Origin: Streptomyces longispororuber | Lineage (GTDB): Bacteria > Actinomycetota > Actinomycetes > Streptomycetales > Streptomycetaceae | Direction of reading: 5' to 3' | Length of the DNA stretch: 39,859 nucleotides | Assembly (NCBI RefSeq): GCF_024448165.1 | Contig: NZ_JAMOLN010000081.1 | Span: 1-39,859, forward strand | Part shown: one piece after another, positions 14,973 to 22,888 of the stretch | How positions within the stretch are numbered: position 1 is the stretch's first letter | Layout: each line of letters starts with the position of its first letter | The notes under the pieces: model-generated | Database searches by the model: none | What the model saw: only the letters and a program-made list of their open reading frames with translations | Told to the model about the DNA's origin: nothing | Made by a program: the position numbers and the translations under genes

Positions 14973-15104
14973 CTGCGCAGGCTATCGCGGCACGCCGGCC
15001 GGGGGCGGATATGACCTCTGGGTGGGCGCGGCTGCTTCGCGGTCATGGGCTGGCCTGGTCCAACTGGAGTCGGGACACCGGAGCGGTGCACCGTCCAGCC
15101 TGCG

Positions 15105-15887
15105 TCACGAACCGGTGCTGCCCCTCACCTCGACCGCGGCACCGAGGTTCGGCGCCGCGCTCCTGGCCAGCTCTCGGGCATGGGCCACGTCAGCGCTGTC
15201 CGCCACGATGATGGTCACCGCGGAGTTGGACACGGCGTCCCGTCGCAGGGTCGCGCGGGTGATGGAATGCTGAGCGAGAACCGCCTCGTACGCGGCGATC
15301 GCCTCGGCAGGGAAGGCATCGTGGAAGTCGGTCTCCACGAAGAGCCCCGGCCCGGTGACCTTCAAGGACGTCACACCGGTGAGATGCCGGTGCCGACCGT
15401 CCTCGGTGAGCATGTCCTTGAACGCCGTCAACACTCCGGCGGCATCGACCGCGGTGGCCTCGATGCGCCAGCGGACGGCTGCTTCTTTCCACGGCGCATC
15501 GTGGATGTCGGCGCGTTCCACCTTGTCGTCGGCCGTCAGCGACCGCCAGAGCGCCAGGACCTCGCCCGTCTGCCCCTCGTCCGCAGCGACGGTGAAGGTG
15601 ATGTCGTTCGCCGTGATCCGGCCGGTGACCTTGCTGCGACGGACGACGTACTCCCGCAGCTCACCCGCCAACTGCGTCACACGGTCGGCCGGTGTGCCCT
15701 CGTCGACCGTCAGGGTGCCGGTGGACGATCCAAGGAACGGCAGTGTGTTGTTCTTGGTGGTGCGAATCTCTGCCACGTCCGGCGTGCCGGCCCAGCTCTT
15801 CTCGAAATTCGCGGCGAGCGCCGAGCCTTTGTCGACAGCACATACGGTCAACGCGGCCCGGGCCAGGGCCCGTAGGGCGACCGGCAT
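15105..15887 (-). CDS. Hypothetical, possibly exported, protein
   Basis: A 260-residue protein. The N-terminus MPVALRALARAALTVCAVDK is weakly signal-like with a poor lipobox (LTVC), and is followed by ALAANFEKSWAGTPDVAEIR. The rest seems to hold two related alpha/beta halves. One runs around LPFLGSSTGTLTVDEGTPAD, with a second TGRITANDITFTVAADEGQT. The other runs around VTSLKVTGPGLFVETDFHDA, ending in VTIIVADSADVAHARELARS. This pattern occurs in streptomycete lipoproteins of unknown role. A long frame continues upstream, but the ATG at 15887 is the last good start before the conserved part. The signal sequence may be degraded or wrongly started. Confidence 0.68.
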   Translation of the reverse strand: MPVALRALARAALTVCAVDKGSALAANFEKSWAGTPDVAEIRTTKNNTLPFLGSSTGTLTVDEGTPADRVTQLAGELREYVVRRSKVTGRITANDITFTVAADEGQTGEVLALWRSLTADDKVERADIHDAPWKEAAVRWRIEATAVDAAGVLTAFKDMLTEDGRHRHLTGVTSLKVTGPGLFVETDFHDAFPAEAIAAYEAVLAQHSITRATLRRDAVSNSAVTIIVADSADVAHARELARSAAPNLGAAVEVRGSTGS

Positions 15888-16304
15888 GGATCGTCGCGCG
15901 GGGGTTCTTTCCAGTGCCGTCTCCTTGAAGAGCGGCCCGGCCGATCTGCCTCGAGCCATGCCCGCGGTGGTCGCGATCGGCGACAGCCTACGGCTCCTGG
16001 CGTCAGCGGTGGGCGAGTTCGGTCTCCTGACTACGCGTCGCCGCGGGCATCCAAGTGAGAGGAGTGAGAGGAGTGCGAGGGGGCGAGGAGGACGACGATC
16101 GGCGCCACGTCGCTGTGGCGAAGGCGTACCACTTCTGGCTCCCGTCCTGGACGAACTAGAGTTCCTGCCGGGCTCCTTGGGGCTACGCGTGTCGCCGAGC
16201 GGAGCTCCGGGCCGGATCCAGAGGGCGTCGGACGCCACCGCGGATGCCGCCGCCCGGATGCCACCGAGTCCACCCGGCAGAACCACCGATGGGAAGCAGG
16301 GCGC
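15888..16304. other. Intergenic region with a 9-base tandem repeat
   Basis: No gene is recognised in these 417 bases. GTGAGAGGA occurs twice in tandem (16055-16072), followed by a diverged copy GTGCGAGGG (16073-16081). The region must hold the promoters of the divergent neighbours at 15887 and 16305, but no clear boxes were found. Confidence 0.5.
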
Positions 16305-16994
16305 ATGACCGTCAGTCTCACCATGTACGACACCCCGCGGCTGGGGAGCATCTCCCCGACCACCGGGCTCCCGGTGCCGCCTCTGTATCCCGTCCACATC
16401 GCGGGTGCGGGGGTGGAGCCGCGTGTCTTTGCTCAGGTGGAGCGCGAACTCCCGCCCGGTGGCGGCATTCCCGCGTACCGCGGCGGCCGCAAGAAGGGGG
16501 GTCGTTCCTTCCTCCTGTGGGCCGACGAGGGGCGTGCGCAGCCCCTGGCCCGTCTGGTCACGCAGTCCGCCGATGGGCACCGTATGACCTATCAGGTGCT
16601 GGACGCGGCCGGGCAGATCATCGGCACCATTGCGCGGCGGAAGGCGTTCAAGGGCGGTGGGTTGCGTGCGCGCTGGACGGTGTCGCAGGCCGGCGGGCCG
16701 GACGTCGTGGGCTACAAGGGACGGCTGTTCTGGTGGGGCTTCTGCTGGCTGCTGTCTCCCCTGCTTCCGTTCGCCCTCGTCGGCGCCGTGCTGGGCAACG
16801 GAGACCTCCCACGCGCGCCACGGCGTGTGAGGTGGCGTGCGGACGGCCGGATGGTCATGGAGCACAAACCGTCGGCGAAGGCGGTACTGCTCCACGTTCC
16901 AGGCCTTGATCCCCGAGTCGGTGCCGCGCTCGTGGCGCTGCTGGCGTCCTACGGGGGTTGGTATCGCACGTCATGGGACGACCAGAAGGAATAG
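16305..16994 (+). CDS. Hypothetical protein with one membrane segment
   Basis: A 229-residue protein. It has a soluble N-terminal region, then a beta-rich domain (RLVTQSADGHRMTYQVLDAA; GQIIGTIARRKAFKGGGLRA), a hydrophobic segment LFWWGFCWLLSPLLPFALVG at about residues 144-163 and a C-terminal part with MEHKPSAKAVLLHVPGLDPR. The 'V-x-D-x-x-G-x-I-I-G-x-I' pattern is reminiscent of LURP-one/tubby-like or scramblase-like beta barrels, but the match is weak. The ATG at 16305 has no obvious strong ribosome-binding site. It stands alone on the plus strand between unrelated genes. Confidence 0.72.
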   Translation: MTVSLTMYDTPRLGSISPTTGLPVPPLYPVHIAGAGVEPRVFAQVERELPPGGGIPAYRGGRKKGGRSFLLWADEGRAQPLARLVTQSADGHRMTYQVLDAAGQIIGTIARRKAFKGGGLRARWTVSQAGGPDVVGYKGRLFWWGFCWLLSPLLPFALVGAVLGNGDLPRAPRRVRWRADGRMVMEHKPSAKAVLLHVPGLDPRVGAALVALLASYGGWYRTSWDDQKE

Positions 16995-17292
16995 AGGCGT
17001 TCCGTCAGCTGGTCCAGCGTTCCCGGGAGCACACGCACAGGCAACCGCGACGCTCTCGGGGACGGCCATGACTCATCCTGGTCACGGCTGACAGCGCTCC
17101 TCGATTCCTTGTCCCTCACCACCATCAAAGTGAGGAAGCCGGCCAGCCGTCTCGTGTCGTGCCGATCCGATGGGGTCGGCAGGCGGGCAATTGCGATCCG
17201 TGAGCGGACCGGGATTGTTGACGACGGTCGACGGCTGCCCGAGTTCGAGCAACTCCAGGCGGGGCTGGCCGGCTGATGAGTTCCTTGGAGAC
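16995..17292. other. Intergenic region with a possible 48-codon ORF
   Basis: The region lacks a recognisable gene. GTG 17130 to TGA 17276 encodes a 48-residue basic peptide (SDGVGRRAIAIRERTGIVDD, then LPEFEQLQAGLAG) with mostly GC-ending codons. It could be a real small gene or the tail of a decayed one. No ribosome-binding site supports it. Confidence 0.3.
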
Positions 17293-17505
17293 GTGAACCA
17301 TCAAGAAGAACCGTTTCTTCGCGACCGCCAAGCCTCCGTCTTCGCCACTGAACCCGTCCCGGAGCCCGACGGGAATCCACCGGTTCCATCGGGTGTCGAG
17401 CCGTCCGGGACGCCCATATATGACGCCCTCATCGCGCAGTGGCGTGTGGCCCGCAAACAGATTCCGCGTGCGTCACCCTCCGACCGTTCGAGTGCTGCGT
17501 CGTAG
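17293..17505 (+). CDS. Small hypothetical protein
   Basis: An open frame of 70 codons from GTG 17293 whose C-terminal half looks like protein rather than shadow sequence: GTPIYDALIAQWRVARKQIP resembles the ending of several small streptomycete hypotheticals. The N-terminus is acidic and proline-rich (EPVPEPDGNPPVPSGVEPSG). GGAG lies only two bases before the GTG, so the start is uncertain; an in-frame start at 17170 is also open. The opposite strand shows nothing better. No function is known. Confidence 0.42.
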   Translation: MNHQEEPFLRDRQASVFATEPVPEPDGNPPVPSGVEPSGTPIYDALIAQWRVARKQIPRASPSDRSSAAS

Positions 17506-17801
17506 CCCGTGACGGCCGGTTCCTCGCGGCTCGAACGAGTGATCGCAGCGGTCGCCGGCGAAACCTCGGTGAGAGGCGGGCGTTGAGTCCGGCGGGGCGA
17601 CGAGCGCGTGCGGCGCCGAGTGCGAGTTGATGAGGTGGACCACTTCGTGGGAGAGAGCAGTGACAGGACCCGACGCGGAGCGGATGAGGTCCAGGGGGCG
17701 TGAACGTCGAACAGCGATGCCGTGCGGAGGAGTTCTCCGGCACGCGCACGCCTGCAGTGGTCCAACCTCGGATCCACTCTCAAGCGGGGTCCCGCAGGAT
17801 G
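17506..17801. other. Intergenic region without recognised gene
   Basis: No supported gene is found. A minus-strand frame shows ALSHEVVHLINSHS with an HExxH-like pattern, but without start, family or continuation. The plus-strand frame of the downstream sigma-like protein is open from 17700 but not protein-like before 17802. Confidence 0.4.
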
Positions 17802-18530
17802 CTGCTGCGCGCTCTGGACATGAGTTTCCTGCCGGTCCCGTCCGTCGAGGCGACCTCGTCGCAGCCGGATGGGGTGGCGCTAGGGGCTGAAAGGCAGGCG
17901 GCGCTCACGCCCACGGCAGCATTCGATGCCCTGTACGTCTTCGCCGCACCCGGGCTGATACGGGAGACATACGTGCTGACCGGGACACGTCCCTTGGCCT
18001 TCGAGTCGGTCGAGTACGCGTTCCGGCACGCGTGGCAGCGGTGGCCCGAGGTCGCCCGCGACATGGATCCGGTGGGCTGGGTGCGCGCGCAGGCCCATGA
18101 TTACGCGCTCTCGCCGTGGCATCGCATCCGGCGCGTGTTCTCCGGGCGTACAGCGATGCCTGATGGTGTCCCGTGGGCCCCAGTTCTTGAACTCCCGCCC
18201 TGGCAGCGGCGGGTGGTGGTGCTGTGTGACGGGCTGGGGATGAGCGTCTCCGAAGCGGCTGCCGAGATGGAGGCCAGTACGGGGGCCACGCGGGGCAGAC
18301 TGGCACGCGCGCATGCCGCTCTGACCGAGTGCGGCACCGGCTGTTCCGTGGATGAGGTGCGGCAGTCCGTCGCGGACTGCGTCGAGGACACTTCGGCCAG
18401 CACCGTGGCTCATCCGGAGTCTGTCCGGGAGTGCAGTGAGCGGCGGGTGCGCATCATGGTCCGGACCGTGTACATGGCGGTCTCTCTGCTTGCGGCTCTT
18501 GTCGCGTTCTTCATCCTGGCCGCCCCTTGA
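17802..18530 (+). CDS. Sigma-70-like protein with C-terminal membrane segment
   Basis: About 242 residues. The central part resembles a degenerate ECF sigma factor. The region-2-like part is FDALYVFAAPGLIRETYVLT with FESVEYAFRHAWQRWPEVAR, and the region-4-like part is LELPPWQRRVVVLCDGLGMS with VSEAAAEMEASTGATRGRLA. The C-terminus ends in one hydrophobic segment (YMAVSLLAALVAFFILAAP), unusual for a soluble sigma factor. Such membrane-tethered sigma-like proteins recur in Streptomyces and are uncharacterised. The start is uncertain: ATG 17802 or ATG 17820 (MSFLPVPS); a GTG at 17700 adds a non-conserved leader. No anti-sigma gene is adjacent. Confidence 0.75.
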   Translation: MLRALDMSFLPVPSVEATSSQPDGVALGAERQAALTPTAAFDALYVFAAPGLIRETYVLTGTRPLAFESVEYAFRHAWQRWPEVARDMDPVGWVRAQAHDYALSPWHRIRRVFSGRTAMPDGVPWAPVLELPPWQRRVVVLCDGLGMSVSEAAAEMEASTGATRGRLARAHAALTECGTGCSVDEVRQSVADCVEDTSASTVAHPESVRECSERRVRIMVRTVYMAVSLLAALVAFFILAAP

Positions 18531-18749
18531 AGGGGTTGGGGCCGAGACCTGACGGTCCACGCGGCATCGCTCTGGGCCAATTGCGTTGTGGTGGGGGATT
18601 GGGCCCGAATGCCGGTCCGGTTGGCCGGTCGTCGCGGATCGCTGAGGAGGAGCACCCGCAGCGTCATTTTTGACATGCCCACTTCCAATCAACGCGCGTA
18701 GCTGTCACAGTTCCTTCGACCGAAACCCGCCAAGCATGGAGCCCCCACC

Positions 18750-19541
18750 ATGAGACGTGTACGTGCGACGTCCCTTGCGAGTTCATTCCTCATCGCGCTG
18801 ACCATCGCCTTCACCGGTGCGGGTCAGGCGCAGGCCGCCGCCACCTCCTACGTCGCCCTCGGCGACTCCTACTCCTCCGGGGTAGGGGCCGGGAGCTACC
18901 AGAGCGGGAGCGGCGACTGCAAGCGCAGCAACCTCGCGTACCCGCAGCTGTGGGCCAACGCCAACTCCCCCTCCTCCTTCTCGTTCATGGCCTGCTCCGG
19001 GGCTACCACCAGCACGGTGCGAAGCGGCCAGCTCGGCCCGCTCACGAGTGCCACCCAGCTGGTGTCGGTGACCGCAGGCGGGAACGACGTCGGGTTCGCG
19101 GACGTCATGCAGACCTGCATCCTGGGCACTTCGGCGACATGTCTCGACCGGGTCGCGACGGCGCGTTCCTACATCAGCAGCACGTTGCCGGCGAGGCTCG
19201 ACGCCCTGTACGCAGACATCGCGAGCCGGGCGCCCAGTGCCCGTGTCGTGGTCATCGGGTACCCGAAGTTCTACGACGTGGAAGCGGTCTGCGCCGGCCT
19301 CTCGGACACCAAGCGCACCGCGATCAATCAAGCCGCCGACCAGCTGAACTCGGTCATCTCGCAGCGTGCGGCGGCCAAGGGGTTCCGCTTCGGCGATGTC
19401 CGGCCCCCGTTCACGGGACACGAGATCTGCTCCGGCGACTCGTGGCTGCACAGCCTGGACATCTCCATCGGCGAGTCCTACCACCCGAAGGTGGCCGGCC
19501 AGTCGGGGGGCTACCTGCCCGTCCTGAACGCCAACGACTGA
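18750..19541 (+). CDS. Secreted SGNH/GDSL esterase or lipase
   Basis: A 263-residue precursor. A signal peptide (MRRVRATSLASSFLIALTIA, cleavage near GQAQA-AA at about 29) precedes a classic Streptomyces extracellular SGNH hydrolase of the S. rimosus lipase type. Block I is VALGDSYSSG with nucleophile Ser40; block III is VTAGGNDVGF; the catalytic His is at about 245 in ESYHPKVAGQ. Six cysteines (GDCKRS, FMACSG, MQTCIL, ATCLDR, AVCAGL, HEICSG) fit the three disulfides of the family. GGAGC precedes the ATG by about 8 bases. The enzyme hydrolyses esters or lipids outside the cell. A hairpin at 19560-19590 ends the unit. Confidence 0.95.
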   Translation: MRRVRATSLASSFLIALTIAFTGAGQAQAAATSYVALGDSYSSGVGAGSYQSGSGDCKRSNLAYPQLWANANSPSSFSFMACSGATTSTVRSGQLGPLTSATQLVSVTAGGNDVGFADVMQTCILGTSATCLDRVATARSYISSTLPARLDALYADIASRAPSARVVVIGYPKFYDVEAVCAGLSDTKRTAINQAADQLNSVISQRAAAKGFRFGDVRPPFTGHEICSGDSWLHSLDISIGESYHPKVAGQSGGYLPVLNAND

Positions 19542-20207
19542 TTGCGCGTCGCACGCCGTGTCCCCTGCCCGCCGATCCCATGCAGGGGACGTGGTGCTTC
19601 CGGGCGCGGGCCGGCTGTCGCGCTGGGCATCCGACTCAGGATGTGATCGCCAGTATCCGGTCGTTCGGAGCCACGGCAAGGTTGCGACGATCTCTGCGCC
19701 GAGGCCCTCGCACGACACAAGCAGCTCACGACCGGCGTCGGAGTCGAACAGTCCTTCAGGGGGGAGCGAACGGAGGGCGTCGTGGCAGGCCGGCTCCCTT
19801 GGCTGGGGGAGGGCGGTCATCGGCCGTGGCGGCGAGCACGACTGCCCCCATCGCGGCGACGGCCTTGTTCGCTGCGGCGGCCCCGCTGTCCACTCCCTGG
19901 CCGACCATCAGCGTGATCACGCCCATCAGGTCCGACCGTCAGTCTCTGGGGCCCGGCCCGCCCGTGGGGTCAGGTCTTCCCACGCTGGAGGCTGTTCCTG
20001 CGCGATCGACGGGCGCCGCGCCGGCTGCCGCTCGCCCCAGCCCTGCTCGGCGCTGCCAGGCTCGCCCCGTACGGCGTTGTGGGGGTTGGGTACTTGGCTC
20101 TGGTCACGGCGGCGTGGTGACGGTGCGGCGCGGCGACTTCCACTCCTCGGGGACGCGCTGCTGGTCGGCACCGATTCAAGATTGCATAGTCTGCATTTTT
20201 GCGTAGT
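19542..20207. other. Long intergenic region
   Basis: These 666 bases lack a gene that can be supported. They hold the esterase terminator (19560-19590) and, at the right end, the TetR operator. A minus-strand 56-codon frame (19926 to 19756) reads MGVITLMVGQGVDSGAAAAN and continues AVAAMGAVVLAA. It is hydrophobic and protein-like but without a ribosome-binding site; it could be a relic or chance. Confidence 0.45.
19560..19590 (+). terminator. Terminator of the secreted esterase gene
   Basis: GTCCCCTGC (19560-19568) and GCAGGGGAC (19582-19590) form a perfect 9-base stem with a 13-base loop, 19 bases after the stop codon. Confidence 0.6.
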
Positions 20208-20213
20208 ATGCAA
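20182..20213. promoter_or_regulatory. Probable TetR operator overlapping the start codon
   Basis: A 32-base imperfect palindrome has arms TTGCATAGTCTGCA (20182-20195) and TGCGTAGTATGCAA (20200-20213) around TTTT. Eleven of 14 arm positions pair and the outer seven (TTGCATA / TATGCAA) are perfect. The ATG of the TetR gene (20208-20210) is inside the right arm. The local AT content is much higher than in the surroundings. Position and symmetry fit autoregulation by the TetR protein. Confidence 0.7.
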
Positions 20214-20906
20214 AGTGTGGATGAGAAGGTTGCTGCGGAAGACAGTTGGCGAGAGCGCAAGAAGCGGGCGACCCGCGCCGCTCTCGTAGAGGCGGCGGTG
20301 CGACTGGCCGCGGCGAACGGGGTGGAGCACGTCACGGTCGACGCGATCAGTGAGGCGGCCGGCGTTTCCGCGCGCACGTTCTTCAACTACTTCGACTCCC
20401 GCGACGAGGTCTTCGTCATGGTGGGGGCGGAGTCCAGTGCCCGGGTCCGGCGAGCCGTCCTCGACGCGCCGGGTGACCAGACGCCGCTCGAGGCGTTGCG
20501 TGACGCCATGGCAGTCGAACTGCAGGAGATCGAGCAGCAGCAGGAGTTGTGGCGGCTGCACGCCGAGGTGCTGCGCAGGTCGCCGGAGCTGCTGGCGCGC
20601 AGTCTCGGTGCGCACATGTCCGACGAGGTCGGCTTGGCGGAAGCGGTTGCTGAACGGATCGGGGCCGGATCGCCCCTGTTCTCGTCGGATCGGGCATCGC
20701 ATTCATCGGCCGAGACGGAGACCGGGGCCGAGACCGAGGAGCGGCGTCGGGCGCTCGGGCTGTACCCGCGTCTGGTGGCCGCCGTCGGCGTCACGGCCGT
20801 CCGGGTCGCCGTCGAGCACTGGTGTGTGCGACAGGACGAGATCGCCTTCACGGACGTGTTCCGGGAGACGTTCGAGCATCTGGCGGCCGGGCTGCCCACA
20901 CCGTAG
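20208..20906 (+). CDS. TetR family transcriptional regulator
   Basis: A 232-residue TetR-type repressor. The HTH lies at about residues 22-65 (RAALVEAAVRLAAANGVEHV, then ISEAAGVSARTFFNYFDSRD), followed by a helical ligand-binding domain. ATG 20208 lies within a palindrome that is its likely operator and has no Shine-Dalgarno; GTG 20217 is a possible alternative, perhaps leaderless. The DHA2 exporter gene follows 117 bases downstream on the same strand. The pair is a typical drug- or metabolite-responsive exporter unit in which the regulator is relieved by the exported compound. Confidence 0.94.
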   Translation: MQSVDEKVAAEDSWRERKKRATRAALVEAAVRLAAANGVEHVTVDAISEAAGVSARTFFNYFDSRDEVFVMVGAESSARVRRAVLDAPGDQTPLEALRDAMAVELQEIEQQQELWRLHAEVLRRSPELLARSLGAHMSDEVGLAEAVAERIGAGSPLFSSDRASHSSAETETGAETEERRRALGLYPRLVAAVGVTAVRVAVEHWCVRQDEIAFTDVFRETFEHLAAGLPTP

Positions 20907-20910
20907 GCAC

Positions 20911-20930
20911 TGACCTGACCTGACCTGACC
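20911..20930. repeat. Tandem TGACC repeat
   Basis: Four perfect copies of TGACC lie in the TetR-exporter intergenic spacer, five bases after the TetR stop codon. They may be slippage-derived or a repeated binding half-site. No function can be assigned. Confidence 0.7.
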
Positions 20931-21023
20931 AAGACCTTCCGAACCCCTTCTCCATTCCTCACGGGTGCACCCCCTCGCATGGGTGAGGTGTGCCCTTTCT
21001 TGCCGAACTTCGAAAGAGACGAC

Positions 21024-22622
21024 GTGACGACAACGACGGCGCCGCAAGAGGCGCCACCGACATCCATGTCCAACCGGCAGATACTCCAGGCCATGTCCGG
21101 GCTGATGGCGGGCATGTTCGTCGCCATCCTCGCGGGGACTGTGGTGTCCAACGCGCTGCCGCGCATCATCGCCGACCTGGGCGCCAGCCAGTCCTCCTAC
21201 ACCTGGGTCGTCACCGCCGAACTGCTGGCCATGACGGCGACCGTCCCCCTGTGGGGCAAGCTCTCCGACCTCTACAACCAGAAGCTGCTGCTCCAGCTGT
21301 CGCTGGGCATGTTCGTGGTCGGCTCGCTGCTGGCGGGCTTCTCCCACGACGTCGGACTGCTGATCTTCAGCCGGGTCGCCCAGGGCATCGGCGCGGGTGG
21401 CCTCACCGCTCTCGCGCAGGTCGTGATGGCGGCCATCATCCCGCCGCGCCGGCTGGGCAAGTACGCGGGCATCTTCGGCGCCGTCTTCGCCGTCGGCACT
21501 GTGGCCGGGCCGCTCATCGGCGGCGTCCTGGTCGACACTTCGTGGCTGGGCTGGCGCTGGTGCTTCTTCATCGGCGTGCCGTTCGCGCTGCTCGCGATCG
21601 TTCTGCTGCAGCGCACTCTGAAGCTGCCCACCACACGCCGCGAGGCGAAGATCGACTTCCTGGGCGCGTTCCTCATCGTCGCCGGTGTCTGCGCGATCCT
21701 GATCTGGGTCTCGCTTGCGGGCAACCAGTTCGCCTGGGCCTCCTGGCAGACCGCGGCCCTGACCGGCGGGGGAGCGGTGCTCCTCGTGGCCGCCGTGGTG
21801 GTCGAGATGCGGGTGCCCGAGCCGATCATCCCGCTGGGCATCTTCCGCAACCCGACGGTGTCGCTGACCACCCTCGCCAGCCTGCTCGTCGGTGTCGCCA
21901 TGTTCGGCGGAACCGTCTTCCTCTCCCAGTACTTCCAGGTCTCCCTCGGCAAGTCCCCGACGATCGCGGGCCTGATGAGCCTGCCCATGATCCTGGGCCT
22001 GCTGGTCTCCTCCACCGTCGTGGGGCAGATCATCAGCGCCACCGGACGCTGGAAGATCTACCTCATCGTCGGTGCCGTGTTCATGGCTGTGGGCCTCGGT
22101 CTGCTCTCCACGATCGGAGCGGACACGCACTTCGGGCTGCTCAGTGTCTACATGGCGGTGATGGGGATCGGCGTCGGCATGCTGATGCAGAACCTGGTTC
22201 TCGCCGCGCAGAACGACGTGCCCGCCGCCGAACTCGGCGCCGCCACCTCCGTGTTGTCCTTCTTCCGGAGCATGGGCGGCACCATCGGCACCAGCGTGCT
22301 GGGCGCCATCCTCGCCAACCGCGTGGCCAGTGAGATGACCAAGGGGCTGCAGGAGGCGGGTGTCCCGGCCGGAGCTGCCCAGGGTGGCGGACACGGTGTG
22401 CCCGACATGACGACCCTGCCCGCGCCGATGCGGGAGATCGTGGAGCACGCCTACGGAGTCGCCACCGGTGACCTGTTCCTGGTGGCCACCCCGTTCGCGG
22501 TGCTGGCGCTGATCGCGGTGTTCTTCATCAAGGAGAAGCCGCTGAAGGACACCAGTGGCATGGAGCGCCTGGCGGAGGAGTCCGACAGCGTCGGCGGGGC
22601 CAAGTCTGCTGCGGTCGGCTGA
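21024..22622 (+). CDS. MFS exporter, DHA2 (EmrB/QacA) family, 14 TM
   Basis: A 532-residue drug:H+ antiporter-type transporter. The frame shows many hydrophobic helices with the MFS motif A (GKLSDLYNQKLLL), the antiporter motif C-like stretch AVGTVAGPLIGGVLVDTSWL and the WRWCFFIGVPFALLAIVLL segment typical of DHA2. The C-terminal helix ends in PFAVLALIAVFFIKEKPL. GTG 21024 (VTTTTAPQEAPP) with AAAGAG upstream is chosen over an in-frame start at 20979. It probably exports a toxic or antibiotic-like compound and is controlled by the adjacent TetR protein. It is followed at once by a strong terminator. Confidence 0.94.
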   Translation: MTTTTAPQEAPPTSMSNRQILQAMSGLMAGMFVAILAGTVVSNALPRIIADLGASQSSYTWVVTAELLAMTATVPLWGKLSDLYNQKLLLQLSLGMFVVGSLLAGFSHDVGLLIFSRVAQGIGAGGLTALAQVVMAAIIPPRRLGKYAGIFGAVFAVGTVAGPLIGGVLVDTSWLGWRWCFFIGVPFALLAIVLLQRTLKLPTTRREAKIDFLGAFLIVAGVCAILIWVSLAGNQFAWASWQTAALTGGGAVLLVAAVVVEMRVPEPIIPLGIFRNPTVSLTTLASLLVGVAMFGGTVFLSQYFQVSLGKSPTIAGLMSLPMILGLLVSSTVVGQIISATGRWKIYLIVGAVFMAVGLGLLSTIGADTHFGLLSVYMAVMGIGVGMLMQNLVLAAQNDVPAAELGAATSVLSFFRSMGGTIGTSVLGAILANRVASEMTKGLQEAGVPAGAAQGGGHGVPDMTTLPAPMREIVEHAYGVATGDLFLVATPFAVLALIAVFFIKEKPLKDTSGMERLAEESDSVGGAKSAAVG

Positions 22623-22644
22623 CCCTACGGCGTACCAGTCGTCT

Positions 22645-22678
22645 CGGGAGGGGTACCGGTTGACCGGTACCCCTCCCG
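22645..22678 (+). terminator. Very strong perfect-stem terminator
   Basis: CGGGAGGGGTACCGGT (22645-22660) and ACCGGTACCCCTCCCG (22663-22678) are exact reverse complements separated by two bases, giving about 15 pairs and a 4-base loop. It lies 22 bases after the exporter stop codon. Confidence 0.85.
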
Positions 22679-22784
22679 ATCTCGTGGACGGTCCGGACGG
22701 CTTTGCTCACGCCGCCGGTTTCCGGCTCAGTTCGTGGGGCTGCCGGGTAGTTGCTGTCCTGGCCACGAGTGCGGCGAGGATCAA

Positions 22785-22819
22785 CCGCCGGGTGGCGGGT
22801 AGGTCCCGCCACCCGGCGG
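22785..22819 (+). promoter_or_regulatory. Second perfect hairpin, in the leader region of the esterase gene
   Basis: CCGCCGGGTGGCGGG (22785-22799) and CCCGCCACCCGGCGG (22805-22819) form a perfect 15-base stem with the loop TAGGT, 69 bases before the GTG start of the HSL-type esterase. It could be a backup terminator of the exporter unit or an attenuator-like element if transcription starts upstream of it. Confidence 0.55.
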
Positions 22820-22888
22820 GTGTCCCGGCCACCGGGACCGGACGAGTCTGGCGATCAGGCACTTCGCCGCAGACATCTTGGAGGAACC

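Noticed and set aside
16055..16081. 9-base GTGAGAGGA repeat considered as a CRISPR-like or origin-like array
   Set aside because: Only two exact tandem copies plus one diverged copy, no spacers and no palindromes; most likely replication slippage.
17560..17650. Minus-strand peptide ALSHEVVHLINSHS with an HExxH-like zinc protease motif
   Set aside because: No start codon, no surrounding metallopeptidase sequence, and a short motif is expected by chance.
20703..22448. Long minus-strand frame of about 580 codons opposite the TetR and exporter genes
   Set aside because: It is rich in His, Gly, Gln and Asp with no domain, a typical antisense shadow of a membrane transporter; the plus strand has clear MFS motifs.
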